A stretch of DNA of 64,000 bases from Bombus terrestris (lineage: Eukaryota; Arthropoda; Insecta; Hymenoptera; Apidae): contig NW_025963549.1 of NCBI RefSeq assembly GCF_910591885.1, positions 2,542,001 through 2,606,000 on the forward strand, in the 5' to 3' direction. The translations under genes and the position numbers were made by a program. Positions 23,145 through 32,689 of this stretch are shown piece by piece. Every line of letters starts with the position of its first letter. The stretch's first letter is position 1. Below the pieces are notes generated by a model that saw only the letters and a program-made list of their open reading frames with translations, had not been told where the DNA came from and did not search any database.

Positions 23145-23308
23145 TTTAAATGATTCCTTATCTCTTACTCAAGCGTTCCTACGTGCTCGAAGTGTATTTT
23201 TCCTCTTTGTAACCTTTGAACGTTTCTTTCCTTACTGAGAACTCACTCGAACTAACTCGCAATATTGAAAAACACGCACTAAAATAACTTGCAAAATTAT
23301 GAACCACG

Positions 23309-23319
23309 CTCTGCTACCA
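23309..23319 (-). other. Primer binding site (initiator tRNA-Met)
   Basis: TGGTAGCAGAG on the minus strand directly follows the 5' LTR. It is complementary to the 3' end of eukaryotic initiator tRNA-Met (...CUCUGCUACCA). Confidence 0.85.
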
Positions 23320-23564
23320 TGAAAAGATATAGAATGGATTCGGAAATACAAATAATTCCCTTTATTTAGCACACAACTGTTATACATATATCTTATACTC
23401 TTAAGACCTCAAAATCCTACTCGCATGCACGCTTGTTGTCAACCGACTCTTCCAGGTACTTCCAACGACTGGCTCTTGTCTTTTGTCTCAACCAAGACCC
23501 GGACGTCCTCTGACGCTTACACACACATTCACATGTACAGTGTAAATGTATCATATTCCGAACA
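23320..23564 (-). mobile_element. 5' LTR of the copia element
   Basis: 245 bp; on the minus strand TGTTCGGAATATG...CTTTTCA. It is followed on the plus strand by the GGAAT target duplication. Confidence 0.9.
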
Positions 23565-24369
23565 GGAATAAATATTCAGATCAACGTGACTACGTTTCGA
23601 TTGCGGGTATGTAGACAATTCGATGCGCGTTATATTCCATATCTGATGCCAAGTACAGTGCACATCATCCGGTTTACGCTATGTAAAATCTGGACCCAGC
23701 CAGATCCAGCGTTGTTGCAGTTTCGTATATTCAGGATTAAGTATTCAAACCAACGTATCTCCGATTCTATGGCACATATGGCTACAATTAGAGGCTCGTT
23801 ATACACCAAATTTGCTGCCAAACACAGTTCACGTTATCCCGTTTGATGCATGTAAAATCGGGACCCAGCCGAACCCTGCGTATTCGCAGTTTTACATATT
23901 CAGTATTAAATATTCGAACCAACAAATCTCCGTTTCTATGGCACACTTCCAGACAATTCGGTGCGCGTTATATTTGACATCTGATGTCATATACAGGGCA
24001 CATCAGTAGGTTAGCGTTTTGTTCACTCTTGTCTCTGTCAAATACACCATAATTGCAGTTTAGCATATTCATGCTTGAATATCGAAAGCAACGTATCTTC
24101 GTTTCTATGGCAGATATGACGACAATTCGGTGAGCGTTATGCTCCTGATTTGCTGGTGAGCACAGGGCACATCTTCCGATTCTATCTTCTCTTCTGTCTT
24201 ATGTCTTCTGTGGTCACTGACAGATTCAGCGTAATTGCTGTTTTGCATATTCATGCCTAAATGTTCAAACCAACGTGTTAGCGCTGCTATTTGATACATG
24301 TCGCAAATGCGATGCGCGCTATACTCCACAATTACAGCCAAATACAGTACTTATTCGGTTTGCGCTATG
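23565..24369 (+). repeat. 168-bp satellite, continued after the copia insertion
   Basis: About five monomers. It has an inverted counterpart at 43,250-43,945, including the target of the 934-bp LTR at both places. Confidence 0.85.
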
Positions 24370-25027
24370 TCGACTGTATTTTCGAGCTATCGCGCGGAGA
24401 CGCGGTCGTTTGAATACGCGTCAATGGGAGTCGTAAATTCCCGTTACGATTGGAATAATCGACACCACGAATAGTTCGATCCCCGTATTTCTCTTAGGAT
24501 AATAGGTATAGTCGTTATGGTATAACACTGGGAGTCACAAGGTTATAAAAAATATATGTATTTCCAACGATTTATACAATCACACTGAGTAAGAACGCCG
24601 TTGCTTAAGATACAGATAACGAAGAGAAGGATTATTCTTAGATGAGAGTGTGAGCTATAGGAGCTCTAGGTCCGTGAGAGCTGTAGGAGCTGTCGGACTT
24701 CTGGATACTGTGAGAGCCATAGGAGGCTCTTAGAGATATAGGAACGGTGAGAGTTATAGGGATTGCAGGAGCTGTAGTCACCGTGAGAGATGATGAAACT
24801 CTAAAGTTTATTCTGATGTGAGCACGAAGCGCGGTATGGTTGTGCCCTTTGAACGAAAAACGAGGATTCGTTGCTTACATTGTTAGTTAGGAAAGTGAGG
24901 GCAATGATCCGCGATGCCGATTGGTTACGACTAATGTTAGGAAGGAAGAGAGGAGGAAGAAGCCTCCTACCAACGTGGGTCCTAGGCGACATTGTTTATG
25001 GGAAAACTCAGATTTTCCGTTAGGTAG

Positions 25028-25497
25028 TGTAGTATCGGAAAAAGGATGGGATTAGGATAATTTAGGTTTGTAAAATTCTCCTAATACTATTTATTAAGAT
25101 AAATAAAAATAACAAAGATTGATTGGACAGAGAACGATAAATGTTCAACTTGAACTAAAACACAAAAGTCTTATTCCGCTCAAATCACTCTCTATAACTC
25201 TCGTCTTCGGCATCCGCACTCGCACGCTCTCGCTTCTCAACTCATACTGTTCGTCTTTTGCATTCGTTCTCGCCGGTGTCTCAACTAACATTGCCTTTAG
25301 CATCTCTTTTGTCTTTTCCCGCCCTATCGCGCACGTGTCCCGAAAACGCCCGTGGCCAAGGTCACGCAGGCCTTCTCCACGAAACTGTTCACTTGAAAAG
25401 GACCGACGACACATTGATGTACCCGACGATGCCGCGGCTCTCGCGACATTGTTTACGATTCGGCCGATATCTTAGGCCTTTTGTCCACGATACTACA
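25028..25497 (-). mobile_element. 3' LTR of the gypsy element
   Basis: 470 bp with near-palindromic tips. Minus-strand sequence just upstream (25,498-25,510) is only moderately purine-rich, so the polypurine tract is weak. Confidence 0.9.
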
Positions 25498-25528
25498 CTC
25501 GGCCATTCCTGACAAATCACATCTGCCC

Positions 25529-26443
25529 TCAGATGTGCTCATCACTGTTCTCACTATCATCACTAACACCAACGTTCCACCACTTCATGTGGTCGGCTGC
25601 AGTGGAAGTCGTGCGCGGTCCCTCGTGTTCGCCTTCTCGTTGCACTACGTAGCGGTCATTTCGCAGGACTTTCACCACACGATACGGCCCAAGGAACTTT
25701 GAATGCAGCTTTAACCCAGGACCGCCTTGCGTCCTCTCGATCGCCACCAGATCTCCTGTTTTGTAGATTGTCGCCTTCTTGCGTCTCTTGTTGAACGTTT
25801 GTCTATTGCGGGTTTGAAGCTCCTCGATCCGTCTCTTTGCTATTTCACGCAACTGATCCCGTTCTTCCTGGAACATCGCGGCCCATTCATCCTCAACTAA
25901 CTGCCTCATCTGCGGATCGTCCCGCATTCTCATCCGCGTGCCAAACAGCAACTGGAACGGAGTAACGCTAGTGCTTCTGCTGGGAGTTGCGTTGAGGTAT
26001 TTTTGAGTTTTCTCCAGGTGCTTGAACCACTCGCCTGGCGTTGGTGCAGATAACTTCGTCAACAACGGGATAAGTATCCGATTTACTCTTTCCACCTGAC
26101 CATTGGCCCGCGGAATTCCAGTTGTAGTTCGCACGTGCTCTATGCCTTCCTCATTACAATAGTCCTCGAAAGCACCAGCTGTGAACGCCGTCCCACGGTC
26201 AGAGATGATCCTTCGCGGATTCCCGAAACAAACAGACTGTTTTTCCAAGCGGCTGATAACCTCTGCAGAACCCGTTGATTTGGTAGGGTACAACCAGACG
26301 AACTTGGTGAAAGCATCGACCACTACGAAGATATGCCGGTAGCTTTTCTTTGTAGTGGGTAACGGTCCAATATGATCGACGTGATACGTGTCGAACGGCA
26401 ATTCTCCCTTGTCGATGGTATTTAGCAACCCTTCCTCCTTCCC
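25529..26443 (-). CDS. Gypsy integrase core and C-terminal domain (after in-frame stop)
   Basis: About 300 residues. The core has D (YHVDHIGPL), D (ISDRGTAF) and E (NGQVERVNR), with 35 residues between the second and third, so the catalytic triad is complete. The C-terminal domain has the usual GDLVAIER and LGPYRVVKVL features. Integrase joins the cDNA to host DNA. It continues the frame of the upstream gag-pol and is separated from it by one TAA at 26,444-26,446, with no independent start expected. Expression would need readthrough; alternatively this copy is simply dead. Confidence 0.9.
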   Translation of the reverse strand, partial: GKEEGLLNTIDKGELPFDTYHVDHIGPLPTTKKSYRHIFVVVDAFTKFVWLYPTKSTGSAEVISRLEKQSVCFGNPRRIISDRGTAFTAGAFEDYCNEEGIEHVRTTTGIPRANGQVERVNRILIPLLTKLSAPTPGEWFKHLEKTQKYLNATPSRSTSVTPFQLLFGTRMRMRDDPQMRQLVEDEWAAMFQEERDQLREIAKRRIEELQTRNRQTFNKRRKKATIYKTGDLVAIERTQGGPGLKLHSKFLGPYRVVKVLRNDRYVVQREGEHEGPRTTSTAADHMKWWNVGVSDDSENSDEHI

Positions 26444-29400
26444 TTATATTCTCTCCGCAAGGATACAGTCGATGCAGCTCCGCACCACCCTTTCCACTTT
26501 CTCGCGCATTCCCCGGAACCAGTAGTCCCTTTTTACCAACGCCTCTGTTTTGGTAACGCCGAAATGGCCACGTTCGTGAGCTCGTCGGACCACTTGGGTT
26601 TGCATCGACTTCGGCACGACCAATAGCGGTGCGTCTTCTACTTCTCGATACAAAAGTTCGTTTCTTAAGATGTGCCCGTCGGCCTCGTACTGCTTTATGT
26701 TGTCTCGGATCTGTCGCAGGTCATCCTCTTGCAACTGCGCTTCTCTCAAACGTACGACTATCCCTCGTTCGTCTTCGTCTATTAGCATGACCTCGGGTAG
26801 GGGATTTCGACTCAACGCGTCGACATGCATCATACTGGTCCCGGGCCTATGCTCCACCTTATAATCGAACTCCTCTAGGAGGATTGCCCACCTCGCGACG
26901 CGCACGCACAAGTCCTTTTTCCGCATTGTTAATGCGAATGCCTGACAATCTGTAACGATTTTGAATGGAATGCCGAGCAAGTAGACACGGAATTTCTTCA
27001 GCGCTTTCACGATGGCCAAAACCTCAAGCTCGTAACTGGTGTACTTCTCTTCAGCCGGTGAAGTCTTTCCGCTCGAGTAATACACGGGGTGAAAAACGTT
27101 GTCCTCGCTGTCGCGTTGCAGTAAGATCGCTCCGTATCCCCCGCTGCACGCATCCGTATGCAGCTGAGTCTCCGCTCCAACGCGATACAGCTTCAACAGT
27201 GGCTTCTCGCTTAACGCGGTTTTTAGGCTTCCGAACGCTTCGCGCTCGCGCGATTCGAACCTGAACGGGACATTTTTCCTTAATAGATCTGTTAATGGTC
27301 TCGCGATGACAGAATACCGGGGCACAAACTTCCTAAAGTATCCCGCTAAGCCCAGGAAACTCTGAACATCTCTAGCCGATCGGGGCTCCGGGAAATTAGC
27401 GACGGCCTTGGTTTTGCATTCAGATGGTTGAATGTTACCGCCCTCGATGATGTGGCCCAAATATTCTATTCTCGTTTGTAGGAATCGACATTTACTCCAG
27501 TTTACGAGTAGTCCGTGTTCACTAGCAACTCGCAGCACTGTGCTTAGTTTCTCTATTCCACTCGAAAAGTCAGTCGACGGCACGATCAGATCGTCCATGT
27601 ACGTCAGCACCACCCCTGTCGCGATCAACTCTTTAAAAACTGCGTTTATATATTTCTGAAAGACGGCTGGCGAATTGCACAATCCAAAAGGCATTTTGAG
27701 GAATTCGTACTGGCCTGTGGGGACTACGAACGCTGTATACTTTCTGCTACTTTCCCCAACAGGAACATGAAAAAATCCGTTCTTAAGATCCAACGTGCTA
27801 AATACCCTCGAGCCCTGTAGCGAATCTAGTTGGTCTTCGATCAAGGGCAGTGGGTATCTATCTTTTACTATCTTTTTATTTAATTGTCTATAATCGACGC
27901 AAATTCTAGTCGAGCCGTCTTTCTTTTTGACCAAAACGATCGGACTGGCATAGTCGGAATGTGATTGGCGTATTATTCCATCCTCCAGCCACATTTTGAT
28001 CTGTTTGTCGACCTCGACCTTGTCTTGTGGAGATAGTCTTCGCGGCCTTTCGTAAACCGGAATATCGTCATGCAATATTATATTCATTTTGATTCCTACT
28101 TCGCGCGTTTTCTGTGGCCTATAATTTCGGATTAAACTCTCTACTGCCTGCTTATGGTGCACGTTTTCGATATGGGATAAATCTACTCCACGCGCCCCCG
28201 TCACTATGTCTACTTTAAAAACTTCCGGAATCCCATCGGAGTTTTCGTCTTTTAATCTGAAAATGGAGATATCTCCCCTCCTCCTGTTCATCTCAACGGT
28301 ATCCAGGAAGTCTGTGCCTATTATCAACGAACGGTGCATCATAGTGTTCGGAACTACATGCACCGTTATATGATATAACTCATCATCTATGACAATATCC
28401 GTTGAAAATTTCCCGAGCGTAAGATTGTTCTCAGATCCGATACTGCGAAACTCGATAATTTCCCGAATTAATTTGGGCGCTCCAATTTTGGCATGTTGAT
28501 CCGCCCGCATCAGGGTTAGTTCGCTACCGGTATCTATCAACGCGCTCAGTTCGCAATTTCCAATTCTAACACTTTTACAACCCGCTCGCAGCGACTTTTG
28601 TGTATTACAAACCTCTTTAGAGGACTTACCCAGATCGCTGCATTTCGATGCGACGTGTCCGTACTCTCTACACTTGAAACACTTAGGACCTCTCGATCCG
28701 TTCGGGCAATCCGCGCTTACATGTGCTTTATCGCCGCAATTGTAGCAACGCGTCTTTCTCGCACTTCCGCATTGACTGGGACTGTTGTTTCTCTCAACTC
28801 TGGCCGACTTAGCATCCGACTTCGTCCTTCGGCTCTTCTGCTCCTCGTACGCGATTAGCCTCTTCCTTAGCTCCTTGATGGATGCAGCACCATACAGCAT
28901 AGATTTAAGAACTTCTTCGTCTATTATCCCGTCTATGATGTACTCTACTTTGACTTCTTCCTCTATATCGGCATGACTGGCTATTTCCAGCATGCGATAC
29001 ATGTAGGCCAAGCACGCCTCGTCGCTTTTCTTTCTCGTCCCATTAAGCTTTTGGTGTACTTGCCTACTGTTGGACTTTCTGGAGAACTCTCCGATTAGTC
29101 CCTTCTTCAGCTCATGCCAAGTCCTGGCATGGCACTCGAAGCTTGCGAATATTTTCGCCGATCCCCTCAGCAGCTTCCTCGCGTAGACTGCCTTCTGACC
29201 GTCGGACCACATACACGTGTCCGCGACTTCTTCGAATGATTCGAACCATCGCTCCACGTTTTCACCTTTGTCGCCGCTAAACAATTCTAATGCGTCTTCG
29301 ACGTCTTTAAAGCTTAATACCGAGACGGTACCTGCCTTTTGGCGATATTCATCACGGTCCGAGCACATCGCTCGCGTACCTCCCTCGTGTTTTATCACGT

Positions 29401-29827
29401 CTCTCTCATCTTCTTCATTGTCACTTTCGTCGTCGCTTTCTTCTTCCGACGATACGTTGTCTCCTTCCAGGGCCGCCCGTAGCCGTGCGCGTAGTTCAGA
29501 TTTTCTCCCTGTGACCTTTAACCCCAAGCTAGCGAGGCGCGCTCTCAACTCCTTCGTCCTCAGCTTCTCGAGGTCTTCGTCTCCATCCTGATCGCGCTCA
29601 GCTCTCTGCCCACTCCTTAGGTTTCTCTGATTTACCGATTCCTCATCGCGCTTCGATTCCTTCGGAGTTGATTGACCAGCCTTATACGCTCGGTTCAGCC
29701 TGGCCATCAGCACTGACTTCGAACCTGATATCGGCAGATTCAGACTTGCGAGCTTTTTTCTTAGCTCCTCCAGCGTCGAACCCTCTTCAGTCGAAAACTG
29801 TTCCTCTTCACAATTTGCCATTTTCAA
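26444..29827 (-). CDS. Gypsy Gag-protease-RT-RNase H polyprotein
   Basis: 1,127 codons from ATG at 29,827. In order: two SAP-like helix-turn modules (about residues 15-50, LEELRKKLASLNLPISGSKS, and 85-120, LRARLASLGLKVTGRKSEL), an acidic stretch, the gag core (about 165-340), two CCHC knuckles (CYNCGDKAHVSADC, CFKCREYGHVASKC, about 362-400), protease (ALIDTGSELTLM), RT with LTYMDDLIV, RNase H (LHTDACSGGYGA) and the HHCC finger of integrase (HERGHFGVTKTEALV). Uninterrupted until the TAA after CILAERI. SAP motifs usually bind DNA or chromatin; in Gag that is an unusual addition and could influence targeting (inference). Confidence 0.93.
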   Translation of the reverse strand: MKMANCEEEQFSTEEGSTLEELRKKLASLNLPISGSKSVLMARLNRAYKAGQSTPKESKRDEESVNQRNLRSGQRAERDQDGDEDLEKLRTKELRARLASLGLKVTGRKSELRARLRAALEGDNVSSEEESDDESDNEEDERDVIKHEGGTRAMCSDRDEYRQKAGTVSVLSFKDVEDALELFSGDKGENVERWFESFEEVADTCMWSDGQKAVYARKLLRGSAKIFASFECHARTWHELKKGLIGEFSRKSNSRQVHQKLNGTRKKSDEACLAYMYRMLEIASHADIEEEVKVEYIIDGIIDEEVLKSMLYGAASIKELRKRLIAYEEQKSRRTKSDAKSARVERNNSPSQCGSARKTRCYNCGDKAHVSADCPNGSRGPKCFKCREYGHVASKCSDLGKSSKEVCNTQKSLRAGCKSVRIGNCELSALIDTGSELTLMRADQHAKIGAPKLIREIIEFRSIGSENNLTLGKFSTDIVIDDELYHITVHVVPNTMMHRSLIIGTDFLDTVEMNRRRGDISIFRLKDENSDGIPEVFKVDIVTGARGVDLSHIENVHHKQAVESLIRNYRPQKTREVGIKMNIILHDDIPVYERPRRLSPQDKVEVDKQIKMWLEDGIIRQSHSDYASPIVLVKKKDGSTRICVDYRQLNKKIVKDRYPLPLIEDQLDSLQGSRVFSTLDLKNGFFHVPVGESSRKYTAFVVPTGQYEFLKMPFGLCNSPAVFQKYINAVFKELIATGVVLTYMDDLIVPSTDFSSGIEKLSTVLRVASEHGLLVNWSKCRFLQTRIEYLGHIIEGGNIQPSECKTKAVANFPEPRSARDVQSFLGLAGYFRKFVPRYSVIARPLTDLLRKNVPFRFESREREAFGSLKTALSEKPLLKLYRVGAETQLHTDACSGGYGAILLQRDSEDNVFHPVYYSSGKTSPAEEKYTSYELEVLAIVKALKKFRVYLLGIPFKIVTDCQAFALTMRKKDLCVRVARWAILLEEFDYKVEHRPGTSMMHVDALSRNPLPEVMLIDEDERGIVVRLREAQLQEDDLRQIRDNIKQYEADGHILRNELLYREVEDAPLLVVPKSMQTQVVRRAHERGHFGVTKTEALVKRDYWFRGMREKVERVVRSCIDCILAERI

Positions 29828-29883
29828 CTCTTTTTTTTTTCAACACAATTAGTTCCGTTAAACGTGTCGTTCTCTGTCTGGTT

Positions 29884-29905
29884 TCAATCCCGGACGAGCC
29901 CCCAA
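29884..29905 (-). other. Primer binding site (tRNA-Pro type)
   Basis: The minus strand reads TGGGGGCTCGTCCGGGAT just after the 5' LTR (one or two spacer bases). This is complementary to the 3' end of tRNA-Pro, the primer also used by some gammaretroviruses. Confidence 0.8.
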
Positions 29906-29907
29906 TT

Positions 29908-30377
29908 TGTAGTATCGGAAAAAGGATAGGATTAGGATAATTTAGGTTTGTAAAATTCTCCTAATACTATTTATTAAGATAAATAAAAATAACAAAGATT
30001 GATTGGACAGAGAACGATAAATGTTCAACTTGAACTAAAACACAAAAGTCTTATTCCGCTCAAATCACTCTCTATAACTCTCGTCTTCGGCATCCGCACT
30101 CGCACGCTCTCGCTTCTCAACTCATACTGTTCGTCTTTTGCATTCGTTCTCGCCGGTGTCTCAACTAACATTGCCTTTGGCATCTCTTTTGTCTTTTCCC
30201 GCCCTATCGCGCACGTGTCCCGAAAACGCCCGTGGCCAAGGTCACGCAGGCCTTCTCCACGAAACTGTTCACTTGAAAAGGACCGACGACACATTGATGT
30301 ACCCGACGATGCCGCGGCTCTCGCGACATTGTTTACGATTCGGCCGATATCTTAGGCCTTTTGTCCACGATACTACA
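29908..30377 (-). mobile_element. 5' LTR of the gypsy element
   Basis: 470 bp, two differences from the 3' LTR. It is followed on the plus strand by the GTAG duplication and the rest of the 934-bp LTR. Confidence 0.92.
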
Positions 30378-30662
30378 GTAGATGTCCGCTTTTTTCGTTA
30401 GGCCACTATAAGCTTTCTCCGTAATTCTTAAGAGCGCGTAATAAACCCAAGGACCTTTCTAAAAACCGACCGACAACACTTCTAGAATTAGAAAGTCTTT
30501 TCGGACAAACAGATTGACTTAGACCATATGTGCGATCAATGCAGTTAGGATTTCATCTGCATGGTGGGTCCTTGGGCCTATGGAGGATTCGAAGGATGGC
30601 ACGTGGAACGTTGGCTGTCAAGCCGCGCGGGATTGAGTGCAGATGTGTTGCGCGGCAGAACA

Positions 30663-30870
30663 TCGACTCTGGTCTCTGTTATATGCAGTGTAATTGTTGT
30701 TTTGCAGATTCAGACACAAATATTCATCTCCACGTATCTCCGTTGCTGTTGCTGATATGTCGACAATTCGATGTGCCTGGTACTCCACATTCCTTGCCAA
30801 ATACATCGCTTACAAGCCAGTTTGCGCTATATCCAGACTGGTCCCAGACAGATCAAGCATAAATATAAAT
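30663..30870 (+). repeat. 168-bp satellite, about 1.2 monomers
   Basis: Bridge between the 934-bp LTR and the next F-box cassette. It matches about 2,660-2,795 and 6,830-7,010. Confidence 0.8.
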
Positions 30871-30879
30871 CGGAGATGA

Positions 30880-31640
30880 AAGAACACGGGAACCTTCCGT
30901 TTGGAATTTTGGGAAAATCCCGTAACATTGTAATCTAGATTCTACCATAGCTGTAATTCAACAATTGTAGCCATCCAGTCCGATTGTACTTGTTTGAAAC
31001 TTGTGATACTGCATTTGGCCTCGAGGCGACAACCAGTCACCGAACGTAGCCGCGGTCAAGGGATGAACGTTTTGTCTAATAAAGGCATGGAGTAATTCTA
31101 TAGCTGTCCTTAAATGAAATAATCGTAGCGGCACGTGACAGTAAACATTCCAACGGTTTCTGTCCCGTGTCTCGCCACACGCAGACTTTATCCGTCGGAT
31201 ACGATGATTGCCAGATGTCAACGCATCTCAACAGTATATGTTTAGCTAGCCTGAGGACCCATTATAAACCTTACGATTTAGTTAATTAAAGTCCTTAACA
31301 GTCCTAAACAGGCAAACAGTCTTCGTTCCAACTACGGGATGATAGGTGAAATCTATTTTTCCACGAACGACGCTTCCCGCTAGCAACGTTCCCTCTAGGG
31401 CTACTAGTATCCTTCTCTAACCATCAACATGGAAATTGTCCAATTAACAGTAACGTCACTATCAATCTCTTTCCGAGCGAAGTCTTTTCTCCACGAATCC
31501 GATGTTCCGGTGCCCTTAGACACACCCATCATTGTTTTCCACTGCAGCATCATCGTGCCGGAAAATCATTCTCTCTTGAGGTCACATTAGCCAGTAACAA
31601 AGAGCCTTAACACTCGCTGGATATTCTATGTTTTGACAAA
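30880..31640 (-). mobile_element. Truncated 822-bp-family LTR, second copy
   Basis: Near-identical to 2,805-3,560 at an offset of about 28.07 kb. R-U5 is missing here too, so the truncation is older than the duplication. The stretch 31,641-32,012 that follows is the conserved F-box upstream region and shows no gene. Confidence 0.6.
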
Positions 31641-32012
31641 GAGTTTGTTCAGTCCTACCTATACCGTACATAAGGAAGTATGGTACAACTTGGAATCAGG
31701 AAGAAAACGAATTCTGTTATCCCGTTGACCGCGGCTTTGTTATTGAACCCAGGATCATTGTCATTAACTTCTCGAGTATCTAATTACCACGACTACTTGT
31801 CAAATTATATAACAATCAAATTTACACTAGTAAATATCTGCTCTATTGCATAACTTCAACGTCTAAACCAAATGAAGATTCGTTTCGCGCCTCTAACTCT
31901 AATCATAATGTGAACCCGATGTAAGTGAAAATACATGCACATACCCTCGATTCTGCCTGACCAGACTCTCGCCCGGAACCGGAACTCGCAGTGCACCGTG
32001 ACGAACAGCACT

Positions 32013-32047
32013 TATATAAGCCTGCACTCTTAGCCAGACCGTCAGTC
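32013..32047 (+). promoter_or_regulatory. Core promoter of F-box copy 2
   Basis: TATATAAG (32,013-32,020) lies 31 bp upstream of the A of the initiator TCAGTC (32,042-32,047). Spacing and both motifs match the arthropod RNA polymerase II consensus. The ATG follows at 32,073. Confidence 0.75.
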
Positions 32048-32072
32048 GTGCTCGCGCAACAGTAGAAGCAAT

Positions 32073-32510
32073 ATGGAGTTTTTTAGATCTCTAATACGCG
32101 TCGTTGGTTTGTTCGTCCCAAGTAAGGTAGATATCATTTCCGAACTACCACTGGAGGTTTCGCACTTGATACTTCGAAAATTGGATCCCTCGTCCCTGCA
32201 GAGCGCCGCGCTTGTCTCGCGCAAATGGTTCAACGTATGTAGATCCGACAAGTGTCTATGGTGGAAAGTGAGACGTCACATGCGACATACGAGAAAGCGG
32301 GTCAAGATGCAATTTCTCGGACCTGCAGCCGCTAAAGCTACCAACCAAGAATCAAGAAGTAGAGGACGTGGTGAGGGCAACCTAAGGCACGAAATAAGTT
32401 TATCCGCTGCTCGTACGGCGGTCGTCGTTGGAAGGTTACGCGGTCCTCCGAAAATTTCGATGCGAGATCGCTCCATCGATGTTGGACCAATAATATGTAT
32501 TAGACTCTAA
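32073..32510 (+). CDS. Small F-box protein, copy 2 (intact)
   Basis: 145 codons, intronless. The F-box covers about residues 20-65: ISELPLEVSHLILRKLDPSS, then SAALVSRKWFNV and DKCLWWKV. This copy keeps the LW pair typical of F-boxes, which copies 1, 3 and 4 have changed to LR. The remainder is basic (RRHMRHTRKR) with no recognised substrate domain such as LRR, WD40 or kelch. By family it would contact SKP1 in an SCF ubiquitin ligase; the target is unknown. It has its own TATA/initiator promoter and an AATAAA at 32,599. The ATG is the first in the predicted transcript. No orthologous family member was recognised by name. Confidence 0.8.
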   Translation: MEFFRSLIRVVGLFVPSKVDIISELPLEVSHLILRKLDPSSLQSAALVSRKWFNVCRSDKCLWWKVRRHMRHTRKRVKMQFLGPAAAKATNQESRSRGRGEGNLRHEISLSAARTAVVVGRLRGPPKISMRDRSIDVGPIICIRL

Positions 32511-32598
32511 CTCGTGTAAGTACCTTAATTTGACTGCTTGCGCTTGCGAGAAATTGAAACGATCTTGTCCGGATTCAGAACTGTAGAGTGAAGCTTAA

Positions 32599-32604
32599 AA
32601 TAAA
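32599..32604 (+). terminator. Poly(A) signal of F-box copy 2
   Basis: AATAAA 89 bp after the stop codon. A GTAAGT donor-like string at about 32,516 lies just after the stop, as in the other copies. Confidence 0.6.
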
Positions 32605-32689
32605 ATGGTTTTACTGAAACGGCAATGTGTTTCAGTCACGATAATACTATCTGTATCGTAATAGGCCCATTATTGAATATTAAATAAAA

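Larger units (their letters stand above)
18827..23564 (-). mobile_element. Near-full-length copia element in satellite DNA
   Basis: 4,738 bp with two 245-bp LTRs and a perfect 5-bp target duplication GGAAT (18,822-18,826 and 23,565-23,569). Unoccupied sites occur at 10,603-10,607 and 36,693-36,697. The minus-strand order is 5' LTR, PBS, gag, a solo LTR of another family, protease-integrase, RT and RNase H, polypurine tract (19,072-19,081), 3' LTR. It is disabled by the inner LTR insertion, a 1-nt deletion at the IN/RT border near 20,397 and a roughly 165-bp deletion in RT near 19,840. Confidence 0.95.
25028..30377 (-). mobile_element. Young Ty3/gypsy element
   Basis: 5,350 bp with 470-bp LTRs (25,028-25,497 and 29,908-30,377) ending TGTAGTATCG...CGATACTACA, and a 4-bp duplication GTAG (25,024-25,027 and 30,378-30,381). 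The empty site is visible at 42,593-42,596. The LTRs differ at only two positions that I found (25,048/29,928 and 25,299/30,179). Gag-Pol is one frame of about 1,430 codons with a single in-frame TAA at 26,444-26,446. It is the youngest insertion in the window. Confidence 0.95.
24375..30662 (+). mobile_element. Solo LTR of 934 bp, split by a gypsy element
   Basis: Left part 24,375-25,027 and right part 30,378-30,662. It starts TGTATTTTCGAGC, ends GCGGCAGAACA and is flanked by a perfect 5-bp duplication TCGAC (24,370-24,374 and 30,663-30,667) in satellite DNA. AATAAA lies in the right part (GCGTAATAAACCC). An imperfect GAGAGCTATAGGAGC minisatellite fills about 24,640-24,790. The family is unassigned; the 5-bp duplication fits copia or BEL/Pao. 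An uninterrupted inverted copy is at 42,313-43,244. Orientation here is that of the TG...CA reading with AATAAA downstream. Confidence 0.85.

Noticed and set aside
25119..25475. Plus-strand open frames inside both gypsy LTRs (also 29,999-30,355)
   Set aside because: They recur only because the LTR is duplicated; antisense to the element, no domain.
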